64,000 nucleotides of DNA from Rhodovastum atsumiense (GCF_937425535.1 NZ_OW485601.1:5501501-5565500); one strand, 5' to 3'; positions 51,539-60,414 are shown, numbered from the stretch's first letter. Notes: generated by a model from the letters alone, not told the origin. Numbers and translations are program-made.

Positions 51539-52459
51539 ATGGACAGGCATCTCGAGGCCTTCCTGGAGATGCTGCTGGCCGAGCGCGGGGCCGCCGCCAA
51601 CACGGTGGCGGCCTATCGTTCCGACTTGCTCGATGCCGCCGGCTTCGCCGCACGGCGTGGCGAGGCCCTGGTCGCTGCCGGGCCGGAGCTGCTGCGCGCC
51701 TATCTTTCGTGGCTTGCCGCCAGCGGGCTGTCCGCCCGCTCGGCGGCGCGCCGTCTCTCGGCGCTGCGGCAGTTCTACCGGTTCCTGCTGCGCGACGGTC
51801 TGCGCGCCGATGATCCCACCAGTCTGCTCGACAGCCCGAAGCAGCCCAGCCCCCTGCCGAAATTCCTGACCGAGGCGGAGGTCGACGCCTTGCTTGCCGC
51901 CGCTGCCGGGCGCGAGGGTCGGCAGGCGCTGGTGATGACCGCGGCGCTGGAGATCCTGTATGCCACCGGGCTGCGCGTTTCGGAGCTGCTGGCGCTGCCG
52001 CGTGCGGCGCTGTCCGGTGATGCCACGGTGCTGCTGGTGCGCGGCAAGGGCGGCCGCGAGCGGCTGGTGCCGCTGTCCGATGCCGCCCGTGACGCCGCCG
52101 CTGCACTGATCGCCGCGGAAGGGGGCGTCCGGAAAGGTGGAAAGGGGGGATGGCTGTTCCCCGGCCGCGATCCCCGCCGTGCGCTGACCCGGCAGGGTTT
52201 CGCGCAGATTCTCAAGCAGGTGGCGCTGGATGCCGGCCTGGATCCGGAACGGGTCTCGCCGCACGTGCTGCGCCATTCCTTCGCCAGCCACATGCTTGCC
52301 CGCGGCGCCGACCTGCGCAGCTTGCAGATGCTGCTCGGTCACGCCGATATCGCCACGACCGAAATTTATACCCACGTGCTGGCCGAGCGGCTGCAGCGCC
52401 TGGTGGAAGCGCACCACCCGCTCGCCCGGCGGGCCGAGGGCGCGTCCGCCGGGGGCTGA
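51539..52459 (+). CDS. xerD: Tyrosine recombinase XerD
   Basis: A 306-residue site-specific recombinase. The N-terminal SAM-like core-binding domain (1-105) is followed by the catalytic domain with Arg in YATGLRVSELLAL, Lys in RGKGGRERLVPL, HVLRHSFASHMLARGADLRSLQMLLGH and the nucleophile Tyr in ATTEIYTHV. Resolves chromosome dimers at dif with XerC at FtsK-active septa. XerC is the alternative; the context between aroKB and accA and the TTEIYTHV form favour XerD. Confidence 0.93.
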   Translation: MDRHLEAFLEMLLAERGAAANTVAAYRSDLLDAAGFAARRGEALVAAGPELLRAYLSWLAASGLSARSAARRLSALRQFYRFLLRDGLRADDPTSLLDSPKQPSPLPKFLTEAEVDALLAAAAGREGRQALVMTAALEILYATGLRVSELLALPRAALSGDATVLLVRGKGGRERLVPLSDAARDAAAALIAAEGGVRKGGKGGWLFPGRDPRRALTRQGFAQILKQVALDAGLDPERVSPHVLRHSFASHMLARGADLRSLQMLLGHADIATTEIYTHVLAERLQRLVEAHHPLARRAEGASAGG

Positions 52460-52491
52460 CCTGCCGTTCCGCAGGTGTTAAAGGGCCGCTC

Positions 52492-53448
52492 ATGCGCCAT
52501 TTCCTGGATTTCGAGAAGCCGATCGCCGAGCTCGAGAGCAAGATCGAAGAGCTGCGGAAGATGTCGGAGGCCGAGGGCCTCAACATCGCCGAGGAGGTCG
52601 GCAAGCTGACCGAGAAAGCCGACCGTCAGCTGCGCGCCACCTATGCGAAGCTGACGCCCTGGCAGAAGACGCAGGTCGCCCGCCATCCCGACCGGCCGAA
52701 GGCGAATGATTACATCGCCTCGCTGATCACCGACTGGACGCCGCTGGCCGGCGACCGCGCCTTTGCCGAGGACCGGGCGGTGCTCGGCGGGCTCGGGCGG
52801 TTCCGCGGCCGTTCGGTGATGGTGCTCGGCACCGAGAAGGGGTCCGACACCGAGAGCCGTGTCGCGCATAATTTCGGCATGGCCCGGCCCGAGGGCTACC
52901 GCAAGGCACGCCGGCTGATGCAGTTGGCCGGCCGCTTCGGCCTGCCGGTGCTGACCTTCGTCGACACCGCCGGCGCCTTCCCCGGCATCGAGGCGGAAGC
53001 CCGCGGCCAGGCCGAGGCGATCGCCCGGTCGATCGAGGCCTGCCTGGAAGCGCCGGTGCCGGTGGTCGCGACCATCATCGGCGAAGGCGGCTCGGGCGGG
53101 GCGATCGCGCTCGCCGCGGGCGATGCCGTGCTGATGCTGGAGCATTCCATCTACTCGGTCATTTCGCCGGAAGGCTGCGCCGCGATCCTGTGGAAGGACG
53201 CGGCCCAGGCCTCCGTCGCCGCCGAGGCGCTCAAGCTGACCGCCGAGGACCTGCGGCGGCTGAAGCTGATCGACACGGTCGTGCCCGAACCGCTGGGCGG
53301 CGCTCATCGCGATCCGGCCGCGGCGATCACCGCGGTGGGCAATGCGGTGCAGGCGGCGCTGACGCCGTTGCTGGCGCTGGAGCCGGCGGCACTCCAGGCG
53401 AAGCGGCGGGAGAAGTTCCTGGAAATGGGACGGGAACTGCCGGCCTAA
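52492..53448 (+). CDS. accA: Acetyl-CoA carboxylase carboxyltransferase subunit alpha
   Basis: A 318-residue AccA. It starts at ATG 52492 with AAGGG seven bases upstream; the same frame open further upstream is inside xerD. Marks are MRHFLDFEKPIAELESKIEELR, WQKTQVARHPDRP, GTEKGSDTESRVAHNFGMARPEGYRKARRLM, FVDTAGAFPGIEAEARGQAEAIARS, IIGEGGSGGAIAL and SVISPEGCAAILWKD. Makes malonyl-CoA with AccD and biotinylated AccB. Repeat copy E begins with the base after its stop. Confidence 0.96.
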   Translation: MRHFLDFEKPIAELESKIEELRKMSEAEGLNIAEEVGKLTEKADRQLRATYAKLTPWQKTQVARHPDRPKANDYIASLITDWTPLAGDRAFAEDRAVLGGLGRFRGRSVMVLGTEKGSDTESRVAHNFGMARPEGYRKARRLMQLAGRFGLPVLTFVDTAGAFPGIEAEARGQAEAIARSIEACLEAPVPVVATIIGEGGSGGAIALAAGDAVLMLEHSIYSVISPEGCAAILWKDAAQASVAAEALKLTAEDLRRLKLIDTVVPEPLGGAHRDPAAAITAVGNAVQAALTPLLALEPAALQAKRREKFLEMGRELPA

Positions 53449-53607
53449 GGCAAGGCGAGGGCTCTGCCCTCGACCCGGCAGGGGCCACAAGGCCCCTGCA
53501 CCCCCATCGCGCTGCGCGGCAAAAGATATGGGATCCAAGGGCCTCTGGCCCTTGGTGGAGGTCCAGGAGGCAAAGCCTCCTGGTCGGGTTTGGGGCAAAG
53601 CCCCAAC
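53449..53607 (+). repeat. Composite hairpin repeat, copy E
   Basis: Begins directly after the accA stop: CGAGGGCTCTGCCCTCG, CAGGGGCCACAAGGCCCCTG, the CGCTGCGCGGCA core, CCAAGGGCCTCTGGCCCTTGG, CCAGGAGGCAAAGCCTCCTGG, TTGGGGCAAAGCCCCAA. Several arms carry paired changes compared with copies A-D (for example CAAGGG/CCCTTG against CGAGGG/CCCTCG), which keep the stems intact. Confidence 0.85.
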
Positions 53608-53666
53608 GCGCATGATCCTCGAAACCGTGCCACTCTTCCCCCCCCGTCTCATTCAGGGAGGAGCGG

Positions 53667-54473
53667 ATGTCCCGCATCGTTGCCATCACCGGTGCGGCCG
53701 GCAATATCGGCCGCAAGCTGAGCGCGCACTGCGTGGGCCTGGGTTGGACCCTGCGCCGGCTCGATCGCAGCGCCATGCCGGGCGTGATCGCCGCCGATCT
53801 GCTGCAGTACGACGACACCTGGGCCGCCAGCTTCGCCGGGGTGGATGCGGTGATCCATCTGGCCGGCCATGGCTCGCAGTTCGGCGACTGGCGCATGGCG
53901 CAGGAGAACATCGACATGACCGCCAACGTGTTGCGCGCGGCGCGCCGGCACGGGGCGAGGCGGGTAATCTTCGCCAGTTCGAACTGGGTGATGGTGGGGT
54001 ATCGCTTCGCCGGGGTGACGATCACCCCGGACCTGACCCCGCATCCGCTGACGCCCTACGGCATGTCGAAGCTGGCGGGCGAACGCCTGGGCTGGGATGT
54101 CGCCCAGCAGGGGGTCGGCTTCATTGCCTTTCGCATCGGCTGGAATCAGCCGGTTCCCGGCAATCGCCCGGGGCCGCACATGACGATGGGGCGCTGGGGC
54201 CAGCAGATGTGGCTGTCCGACAGGGATCTCTGCCAGGCGCATGAGCGCGCCGTGTTGGCCGAGGGCGTGGACTTCGCCGTGCTCAATCTGATGAGCGACA
54301 ATCCCGGCATGCCCTGGGACATCGAGACAACGAAGCGGGTGATCGGCTACGCGCCGCAGGATGGCTGGACGGCGGAGCTGGACGAGGCAAAGAGCGCCCA
54401 GGAGGAGATGGCCCGTCGCAGCCGGGCCCTTGCCGCCGATCTGGAAGCGCAGGTGATGCTGTCCGAGTGGTAG
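53667..54473 (+). CDS. NAD-dependent epimerase/dehydratase family protein
   Basis: A 268-residue extended SDR with strong GGGAGGAG upstream. It shows ITGAAGNIGRKL (GxxGxxG), a DLLQYD acidic site, VIHLAGHG, the serine in FASSNWVMVG, and YGMSKLAGERLG (Tyr-x3-Lys). The short length and C-terminus resemble uronate dehydrogenase-like or sugar-oxidising members rather than GalE. The substrate is unknown. It is a single gene; the next gene is convergent. Confidence 0.82.
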   Translation: MSRIVAITGAAGNIGRKLSAHCVGLGWTLRRLDRSAMPGVIAADLLQYDDTWAASFAGVDAVIHLAGHGSQFGDWRMAQENIDMTANVLRAARRHGARRVIFASSNWVMVGYRFAGVTITPDLTPHPLTPYGMSKLAGERLGWDVAQQGVGFIAFRIGWNQPVPGNRPGPHMTMGRWGQQMWLSDRDLCQAHERAVLAEGVDFAVLNLMSDNPGMPWDIETTKRVIGYAPQDGWTAELDEAKSAQEEMARRSRALAADLEAQVMLSEW

Positions 54474-54524
54474 GCGCCCCGCCCGATGCACGCCAGGGGT
54501 GCGTCGGGCATCGATCGATCCGGC

Positions 54525-54884
54525 TTACCAGCCGTAATAGGCCGGGGGCGGCGGCGGCGCGTACACCACCGGCGGCGGGGCATAGATCACGCGGGGCGGC
54601 GGCGCGTAGACCACCGCGGGCGGTGGCGCGACCACGACCGGGGGAGGCGCGGCATAGACCGGCGGGGCCATCGCCCCGGCGATGGCGGCACCCACGCCCA
54701 GCCCGATGATGGCGCCGGCGATGGCTGCTCCATTGCCGCCGCGATGATAATAGTGCGGGGGCGGCGGCGGACGGTAGTAGTGCGGACCGCCCCAACCGGG
54801 GCCACCCCACTGCGCCTGCGCGGCAGGTGCGGCCAGCATCATCGCAACGATCGGGGCAACGAGCAGGACTGGACGGACGCGCAT
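54525..54884 (-). CDS. Secreted proline/tyrosine-rich protein with glycine-zipper segment
   Basis: A 119-residue exported protein. A signal peptide (LLVAPIVAMMLAAPAAQAQ) is followed by WGGPGWGGPHYYRPPPPPHYYHRGG, a glycine-zipper membrane-like stretch GAAIAGAIIGLGVGAAIAGAMA, and a tail of APPPVVV/YAPPP repeats ending in PPAYYGW. AAGGAA precedes the ATG. Likely inserted in or attached to the outer membrane; function unknown. Such proteins are frequent in Acetobacteraceae. Confidence 0.75.
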   Translation of the reverse strand: MRVRPVLLVAPIVAMMLAAPAAQAQWGGPGWGGPHYYRPPPPPHYYHRGGNGAAIAGAIIGLGVGAAIAGAMAPPVYAAPPPVVVAPPPAVVYAPPPRVIYAPPPVVYAPPPPPAYYGW

Positions 54885-55022
54885 GATCGGGTTCCTTTTC
54901 CGGCCAGGATGGGCTCATCCCCGCCGTGACAGGGAATCAAGCGCCGGGATGTGGCGGATTCGCGGCAGGCGCGTGGTGACATCCCGGCAGCGCTCATCAC
55001 GCTGCCGAGAGCATATTACGGC

Positions 55023-55808
55023 TTAACCGATATCGTTGAGGAATTCGGCCCGCGCGGCGGCCGCCTGTTGCAGGAACATTGAATCGGTGCCGCCGAGCAC
55101 GAAGCGCGCGCCCATGGAGACATAAGTGCGGGCATGGGTCTCGTCGAACACGGCATGCATGCCGGCGAACTTGGCGTGGCGGCCGCAGGCCTCGATGACC
55201 GCGCGATAGGCGGCGGCCACGCGCTCATGGCCGATCTCGCCGGGAATGCCGAGGTCGGCGGTCAGGTCGGCGGTGCCGACCAGCAGGCAGTCGATCCCCG
55301 GCACGGCGGCGATCGCGTTCACGTTCGCCACGGCCTGCGCCGTCTCGATCATGACGGCGACCAGGACCTCGCGGTTGATCTCGCTCTGCGCGACCGCGAT
55401 TTCGGGCGCGCGGAAGCCATAGGCGGCGGCAGCCAGACCACCCCAACTGCGATTGCCGCGCGGGGGGAAGCGGAAGGCATTGGCGATGCGGCGCGCCTGC
55501 TCGGCGGTGTCCACATGCGGCACGATGATGCCCTGGGCGCCGTTGTCGAGCACACGGGTGCCTTCATCGAGCGCATCGGTGCAGATGCGCACGATCGGCG
55601 CGACGCCGGCCGGCAGGGCGGCAAGGCAGAGCTCGCTCGCCTCGTGGATGCTGAAGGCGCCGTGCTCCATGTCGATGAACAGCCAATGGTAACCGGCTGC
55701 CCGGGCAAGGGCGGGCACCGCGGCGGTGCGCATATGGTGCAGGCCATAGCCAAGCGCCATCTTACCGGCACGCAGCCGCGCCAGCGCGGCGTTGGGAATG
55801 AGAGGCAT
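55023..55808 (-). CDS. HpcH/HpaI-family class II aldolase
   Basis: A 261-residue TIM-barrel enzyme from ATG 55808 (GGGGAG upstream). It has LRAGKMALGYGLHHMRTAAVPALARAAGYHWLFIDMEHGAFS with the metal Glu, DNGAQGIIVPHVDTAEQARR, a second metal region VMIETAQAVANVNAIAAVPGIDCLLVGTADLTADLG and a late FVLGGTDSMFLQQ. Family members cleave 2-keto-3-deoxy acids or 4-hydroxy-2-ketoacids to pyruvate and an aldehyde. The GYHWLFIDMEHG form points to the 2-keto-3-deoxy-rhamnonate-type branch. Substrate not certain. Confidence 0.85.
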   Translation of the reverse strand: MPLIPNAALARLRAGKMALGYGLHHMRTAAVPALARAAGYHWLFIDMEHGAFSIHEASELCLAALPAGVAPIVRICTDALDEGTRVLDNGAQGIIVPHVDTAEQARRIANAFRFPPRGNRSWGGLAAAAYGFRAPEIAVAQSEINREVLVAVMIETAQAVANVNAIAAVPGIDCLLVGTADLTADLGIPGEIGHERVAAAYRAVIEACGRHAKFAGMHAVFDETHARTYVSMGARFVLGGTDSMFLQQAAAARAEFLNDIG

Positions 55809-55976
55809 GGGAGACTCCCCGACACGATGCAGGAACGTGCTCCGGGCGGATCGAGGTGCCAAGCCCGAAGCACACAGGGGAGATACGTCATGAACGCAAC
55901 GGCGCCGCGTGGGGCGCCGCCAGCAATGAACCTGAATTATGCAAATGCAGCTTCGGTTGCTCGCCTGTGGAGGGAA

Positions 55977-56017
55977 GGAAAATGGGCGAGGCGGGCAGCG
56001 CGCCTCGCCCATTTTCC
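55977..56017. terminator. Strong terminator behind the GMC oxidoreductase gene
   Basis: GGAAAATGGGCGAGGCG (55977-55993) and its exact complement (56001-56017) form a 17-bp stem with a 7-base loop. It abuts the stop of the minus-strand GMC gene; on that strand the stem ends in ATTTTCC. The A/T-rich stem base makes it active in both directions. Confidence 0.8.
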
Positions 56018-57586
56018 TCAGATCTCGCCGCGACCCATCATTCCGGCCATGGCGTCGGCCTGGCGCAGGGCCAGGGCGACGATGGTCAGGGTGGGATTGC
56101 AGGACGCGCCGGTGGTGAACTGACTGCCATCTGAAACGAACAGGTTCGGCACGTCGTGCGTCTGCCCCCAGCGGTTCACCACGCCGTCGCGCGGATTGGC
56201 GCTCATGCGGTTGGTGCCCAGGTTGTGCGTGCTCGGATAGGGCGGCGTCAGGATGGTCCGCTTCGCGCCGACCGCCTCGTAGATCGCGGCGCCGCTGCGC
56301 CAGGCATGCCGGCGCATGGCGATGTCGTTGTCGTGGTCGTCATAATGCACGCTGGCCACCTTCAGGCCGAACCGGTCCTTCACGGCCGGATCGAGCGTGA
56401 CGCGGTTGGTCTCGCGCGGCATGTCCTCGCCGACCAGCCACATGCCGGCCATGTTGGCGTATCCCTCCATCGCCGCGGTGAAGTCGCGGCCCCAGGCGCC
56501 GGGCTGCAGGAAGGCCGCCATGAACGGCACGCCAAGCGAAAGCGTTTCCATCTCGTAGCCGCCGACGAAGCCGCGGGCGGGGTCGTTGCGGCTTTCGTCA
56601 CGCACGATGCCGGCCATGGTGGTGCCGCGATACATGTGCACCGGGCGCTCGAAGATGCCGTAGACGCTGCCGGTCATGTGCCGCATGTAGTTGCGCCCGA
56701 CCTGGCCGGAGCTGTTGGCCAACCCGTCCGGAAACGCCGCCGAGGCCGAGTTCAGCAGCAGCCTGGGGCTTTCGATCGAATTGCCGGCGACCGCCACCAC
56801 GCGGGCACGCTGGCGGTGTAGCGTGCCGGATTCGTCGGCGTAGACGACGCCGGTCACGCGGCCACGGTCATTGTGCTCGATGCGCACGGCCATGCAGCCG
56901 GGTCGCACCTCCAGCCGGCCGGTTGCCTCGCCCTTGGGGATCTCGGCGACCAGCGTCGACCATTTCGCCCCCATCTTGCAGCCCTGGAAGCAGAAGCCGA
57001 GCTGCTGGCAACTGGTCCGCCCGTCGCGCGGCTGGCTGTTGATCGACATGTTGCCGGTGTGCACGACCTGGTAGCCCAGCTTGTGCGCGCCGGCCGCCAT
57101 GACCTTGAAGTTGTTGTTGCCCGGCAGGCGCGGGATGTCGTGCGTGCCGGTGGTGCCCATGCGCAGCTCGGCGCGGTCGTACCAGGGCGCCATCTCATCG
57201 AGGCTGATCGGCCAGTCCAGCAGGTTGGCACCGGGCAGCGTGCCGTAGGTGCTTGCCGCCTTGAATTCGTGCGCGTGGAAACGCAACGAGGCACCTGCCC
57301 AGTGCACCGTCGATCCACCGACCGACTTGACGATCCAGGCCGGCAGGTTCGGGAAATCCTTCGCCACCCGCCACGATCCCGAGGTCGTGCGCATGTCCGT
57401 CCAGGCGAGCTGCGCGAAGCTCGCCCATTCGTCGTTGATGAAATCCTGGGTTTCGTGGCGCTTGCCGGCTTCCAGGATCACCACGCGCACGCCCTTCTGC
57501 GCGAGCTCGCTGCCGAGCGTGCCGCCGCCCGCGCCCGAGCCCACGATCACCACCACGCCGTCGTCGTCGAGGTCGAAGCTGGCCAT
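56018..57586 (-). CDS. GMC-family oxidoreductase (gluconate/sugar dehydrogenase large subunit type)
   Basis: A 522-residue FAD enzyme. The Rossmann motif VVIVGSGAGGGTLGSELAQKG, VVILEAGKRHE, the FAD-contact GGSTVHWAGASLRF, CFQGCKMGAKWST, a GMC loop VAVAGNSIESPRLLLNS, and the C-terminal THNLGTNRM...VVNRWGQTHDVPNLFVSDGSQFTTGASCNPTLTIVALA with the catalytic His/Asn region. It oxidises a sugar, sugar acid or alcohol. It follows a subunit-3-type partner gene by 15 bases; the cytochrome c subunit usual for gluconate dehydrogenase is not in the window. Confidence 0.88.
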   Translation of the reverse strand: MASFDLDDDGVVVIVGSGAGGGTLGSELAQKGVRVVILEAGKRHETQDFINDEWASFAQLAWTDMRTTSGSWRVAKDFPNLPAWIVKSVGGSTVHWAGASLRFHAHEFKAASTYGTLPGANLLDWPISLDEMAPWYDRAELRMGTTGTHDIPRLPGNNNFKVMAAGAHKLGYQVVHTGNMSINSQPRDGRTSCQQLGFCFQGCKMGAKWSTLVAEIPKGEATGRLEVRPGCMAVRIEHNDRGRVTGVVYADESGTLHRQRARVVAVAGNSIESPRLLLNSASAAFPDGLANSSGQVGRNYMRHMTGSVYGIFERPVHMYRGTTMAGIVRDESRNDPARGFVGGYEMETLSLGVPFMAAFLQPGAWGRDFTAAMEGYANMAGMWLVGEDMPRETNRVTLDPAVKDRFGLKVASVHYDDHDNDIAMRRHAWRSGAAIYEAVGAKRTILTPPYPSTHNLGTNRMSANPRDGVVNRWGQTHDVPNLFVSDGSQFTTGASCNPTLTIVALALRQADAMAGMMGRGEI

Positions 57587-57601
57587 GTCTGCGGTCCTCC
57601 C

Positions 57602-58138
57602 TCAGCTCGCCGGCAGCCAGTCGATGTCGTCGAAGCCGCGGTGGATGTAGCCGCCCAGCTCGTACGAAGGCCCCTCGTAGCCGAGCCGGGTCCAGACGGA
57701 ACGCTGGTTGTAGAGCGTTACCACCAGGTCGCCGCGCAACCGTTGGAAGAACGGCGTGGGCGCGATCGCGCGCAGAAGGGCGACCCGGTCGCGCTCCTGT
57801 GCCAGTTCGGCATAGGCGGCACCGTGACGCCGGCGCGATTCGGCATCGAGCTGATCGACCCCGCCCTCGATCAGCTCGCGCAACGCGGCCTCGGCGGCGA
57901 GCGCGTCATAGCCGCTGACCGCGGTGATGTAGACGGCATCGGGGAAGCCATCATGGGGGAAGATGTCGCGGGCGGCCCGTGCCAGCGTGACCAGGGTGGC
58001 GGGCCTGAGGTTCTTCGCCGCCTGCGCCCAGGCGGACTGCGGCGAGAGACCCATGCCGGCGGCGGCGACGGGGACGCTGGCCGCCCCCTGCAGGATGGCG
58101 CGGCGGCGCAGGGTGATGCGGCGATCGACGTTTCTCAT
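57602..58138 (-). CDS. Gluconate 2-dehydrogenase subunit 3 family protein
   Basis: A 178-residue exported protein. A twin-arginine-type signal (TLRRRAILQGAASVPVAAAGMGLSPQSAWA) precedes a helical domain with LVTLARAARDIFPHDGFPDAVYI, typical of the small subunit of periplasmic GMC dehydrogenases, and ends with YNQRSVWTRLGYEGPSYELGGYIHRGFDDIDWLP. The small subunit carries the large one through the Tat system, as the large subunit here has no signal. Both are in one operon with a glyoxalase gene. Confidence 0.88.
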   Translation of the reverse strand: MRNVDRRITLRRRAILQGAASVPVAAAGMGLSPQSAWAQAAKNLRPATLVTLARAARDIFPHDGFPDAVYITAVSGYDALAAEAALRELIEGGVDQLDAESRRRHGAAYAELAQERDRVALLRAIAPTPFFQRLRGDLVVTLYNQRSVWTRLGYEGPSYELGGYIHRGFDDIDWLPAS

Positions 58139-58168
58139 TGTTCGTTTCCTCCCGGTGGCCGCTGTTTG

Positions 58169-58564
58169 TCAGCGATAGCGGCCGTGTTTCTGCAGCATTT
58201 CGATCCGGTACCCGTCCGGATCGGTGACGAAGAAGAACTTTGCCATCAGCGCGCCCTCGCGGTGGAATTCCTTCACCGGATTGGGGGCAAGCCCCGCGGC
58301 GGTGAACCGCGCGTGCTCGGCCTCCAGGTCGTCCACCACGAAGGCGAGATGCCCGTAGCCTTCCCCAAGGGGATAAGGATCGGTGCGGTCGTGGTTGATG
58401 GTCAGCTCGATCTCGAAATCATCCTCCGCCCCCCGCAGGTAGACGAGGGTGAAGCCGTCGAAGGGAAAGCGGTCGGCGACCTCGAGCCCGAAGGCCCGTT
58501 GGTAGAACGCGACCGAGCGTGCCTCATCGAGCACGCGGATCATGGCATGGATGGGTTTCGCCAT
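58169..58564 (-). CDS. Glyoxalase I-like VOC protein
   Basis: A 131-residue VOC protein from ATG 58564 (GAGGAG upstream). HAMIRVLDEARSVAFYQRAFGLEVADRF carries the first metal His; IELTINHD, GYGHLAFVVDDLEAEHARF and FFFVTDPDGYRIEMLQ give the other ligands. It resembles lactoylglutathione lyase in size and order. As first gene of the operon with the GDH subunit and GMC enzyme, it may clear a reactive aldehyde made there. Longer upstream frame residues are unlikely. Confidence 0.85.
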   Translation of the reverse strand: MAKPIHAMIRVLDEARSVAFYQRAFGLEVADRFPFDGFTLVYLRGAEDDFEIELTINHDRTDPYPLGEGYGHLAFVVDDLEAEHARFTAAGLAPNPVKEFHREGALMAKFFFVTDPDGYRIEMLQKHGRYR

Positions 58565-58777
58565 CGTGGGGCAACTCCTCGAAAGGATGGGGACTGGCCA
58601 CGGGACTGGCCAGGAGCGCAAGGGTGCCGCACGCCATGGCGACCCGCAGGTCCGATGACGGTCCTGACGCCGCAATGCGGTCATGCCGGCTTCCCCTCCG
58701 CTTCTTGCGGGGCAGGATAGGAAGGAGAGGGAAGGCGTCGGTAGTAGCGGGCTATTGCCGGTGCGGCGGCGTGCGCG

Positions 58778-59101
58778 TCACGCCGCCGGCAATGCGGTCT
58801 CCCGGATGGCCTGGCGCCGCGCCACTTCCTGCGCATGCGCGTCCTGGTTGCGCAGCCAGTGCATGCAGGTCACCCGCAGGAACGAGGCCAGGTTGGGGAT
58901 GTCCCCGTGCCTGGCCAGGATCTCGTCATGCAGCACCGTGATGAAGCGGGTGACGGTCAGGCCCTCGGCCGCGGCGATCTGTTCGAGCGTGGCCCAGAAG
59001 GCCGCTTCCAGCCGGATCGACGTGGCATGCCCGTGCAGGCGCACGGCCCGGGTCTCGGCGGCGTAGGTGGCCGGGTCCTGTGACGTGAAAATGCGGCACA
59101 T
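58778..59101 (-). CDS. Ribbon-helix-helix domain protein
   Basis: A 107-residue protein with GGAGGGGG upstream. AVRLHGHATSIRLEAAFWATLEQIAAAEGLTVTRFITVLHDEILARHGDIPNLASFLRVTCMHWL shows the RHH pattern: a short beta strand (TSIRLE), then two helices as in the RHH_4 family. It may bind DNA as a dimer. Target unknown; nothing palindromic was noted in its own upstream region. Confidence 0.78.
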   Translation of the reverse strand: MCRIFTSQDPATYAAETRAVRLHGHATSIRLEAAFWATLEQIAAAEGLTVTRFITVLHDEILARHGDIPNLASFLRVTCMHWLRNQDAHAQEVARRQAIRETALPAA

Positions 59102-59178
59102 GCTGGTCTTTTCCCCCTCCGTTCCGGTTTGCCGCAGGATGGGGCAGGGCCTGCCGGCTTGCCAAGGAGATCCGCCGG

Positions 59179-60414
59179 TCAGTCGGCGCTGACCTCGGCC
59201 GCCGGCCGCCAGTTGTTGCGGGCCCGGGTCTCCGGCATCACCAGCTCGACCGCGAACACCGCCACCACGCCGACCAGCGCCAGCAGCAGGAAGGCGGTGC
59301 GGTCGTCGGTCAGGTCCGCGATTCCCCCGGCCAGCACGGTGCTCAGCGTGGCGCCGATGCCGGTCGCCAGCCCCAGCAGGCCGAGGCAGAGATTGAACCG
59401 CCCGCTGCCACGGGTGAGATCGGCGGCCACCAGCGGCAGCATCACCCCCAGCATCGCGGCCGAGATGCCGTCCAGGATCTGTGCCGCGACCATCACGGCG
59501 GGATCCTGCGTGCCGGCGAAGATCGCCGCCCGCAGCGGCAGGGCGGCGAAGCCCAGCAGCATCACCGGGCGGCGCCCCCAGCGCTCGGCGGCGACGGCGA
59601 CGCTGGGCGAGAGCAATGCCACCAGGAATTGCGGGCCGATGATGCAGGCGGCGATCAGCAGGTTGGCGGAATCACCGGCCTGCCGGGTCAGGGTGCCGCC
59701 TGCGAGCGGCAGCAGCGCGGCGTTGCACAGGTGAAACAGCAGGATGCACCCCGCGATCGCGATCAGGCGCCGGTCCTTCAGCAGGCGTTGCAGGCTGCCC
59801 GGCGCGGGGGGCGGGGCGTTCAGCGAGGCGCCATGGCCGCCGCCATGCACCGTCGAGAGGGCAAGGAGCGCCGGCACGGCGATGAACGCTGCCAGCCAGA
59901 ACACCGCCTGACTGTTCACCCAGGTGCCGACCGCGCCCATCAACAGGGCCCCGCAGGCATTGCCGATGGCGGCGAACCGGGCATTGCGGCCGATCCGCGC
60001 GGCGAACAGCGCCGGGCCGACCAGTGCCATGGTGAGGGCGGCGATCGCCGGGGTCAGCATGCAACTGGCGAAGCCATGCAGCGCCTGGGCCGTCATCACC
60101 GGCAGGGTGGCAGGCCACAGCGCCAGCATCGCGGCGCTGATGGCCACCAGCACCGTGGACAGCATCACCGCGCCGCGCTTGTGGCGCCAGACATCGACCA
60201 GCGCGCCGGCCGGCACCTGGCTTGCCATCATCGCCACCGTGCCGACGCCCAGCGCCAGGCCGATGCTGCCCTGCGTCCATTTGTTGCCGGTCAGGTAGAC
60301 CGCGATGAACGGGCCAAAGCCGGTCTGCAAGGTCGCCACGCAGAAATTCAGCCAGTCAAGGCCGGCAAGGCGCTCCCTGGCCATCTGCGTCTGGTTTCGG
60401 GTCATCGTCGGCAT
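59179..60414 (-). CDS. MFS transporter
   Basis: A 411-residue, 12-helix MFS protein. LDWLNFCVATLQTGFGPFIAVYL, MASQVPAGALVDVWRHKRGAVMLS and, in the second half, AERWGRRPVMLLGFAALPLRAAIFA are the MFS landmarks. It belongs to a group often annotated as membrane proteins with drug- or sugar-efflux likeness; the substrate is unknown. Its start follows the PRC-barrel stop without a gap, so the two are probably co-transcribed. Confidence 0.82.
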   Translation of the reverse strand: MPTMTRNQTQMARERLAGLDWLNFCVATLQTGFGPFIAVYLTGNKWTQGSIGLALGVGTVAMMASQVPAGALVDVWRHKRGAVMLSTVLVAISAAMLALWPATLPVMTAQALHGFASCMLTPAIAALTMALVGPALFAARIGRNARFAAIGNACGALLMGAVGTWVNSQAVFWLAAFIAVPALLALSTVHGGGHGASLNAPPPAPGSLQRLLKDRRLIAIAGCILLFHLCNAALLPLAGGTLTRQAGDSANLLIAACIIGPQFLVALLSPSVAVAAERWGRRPVMLLGFAALPLRAAIFAGTQDPAVMVAAQILDGISAAMLGVMLPLVAADLTRGSGRFNLCLGLLGLATGIGATLSTVLAGGIADLTDDRTAFLLLALVGVVAVFAVELVMPETRARNNWRPAAEVSAD

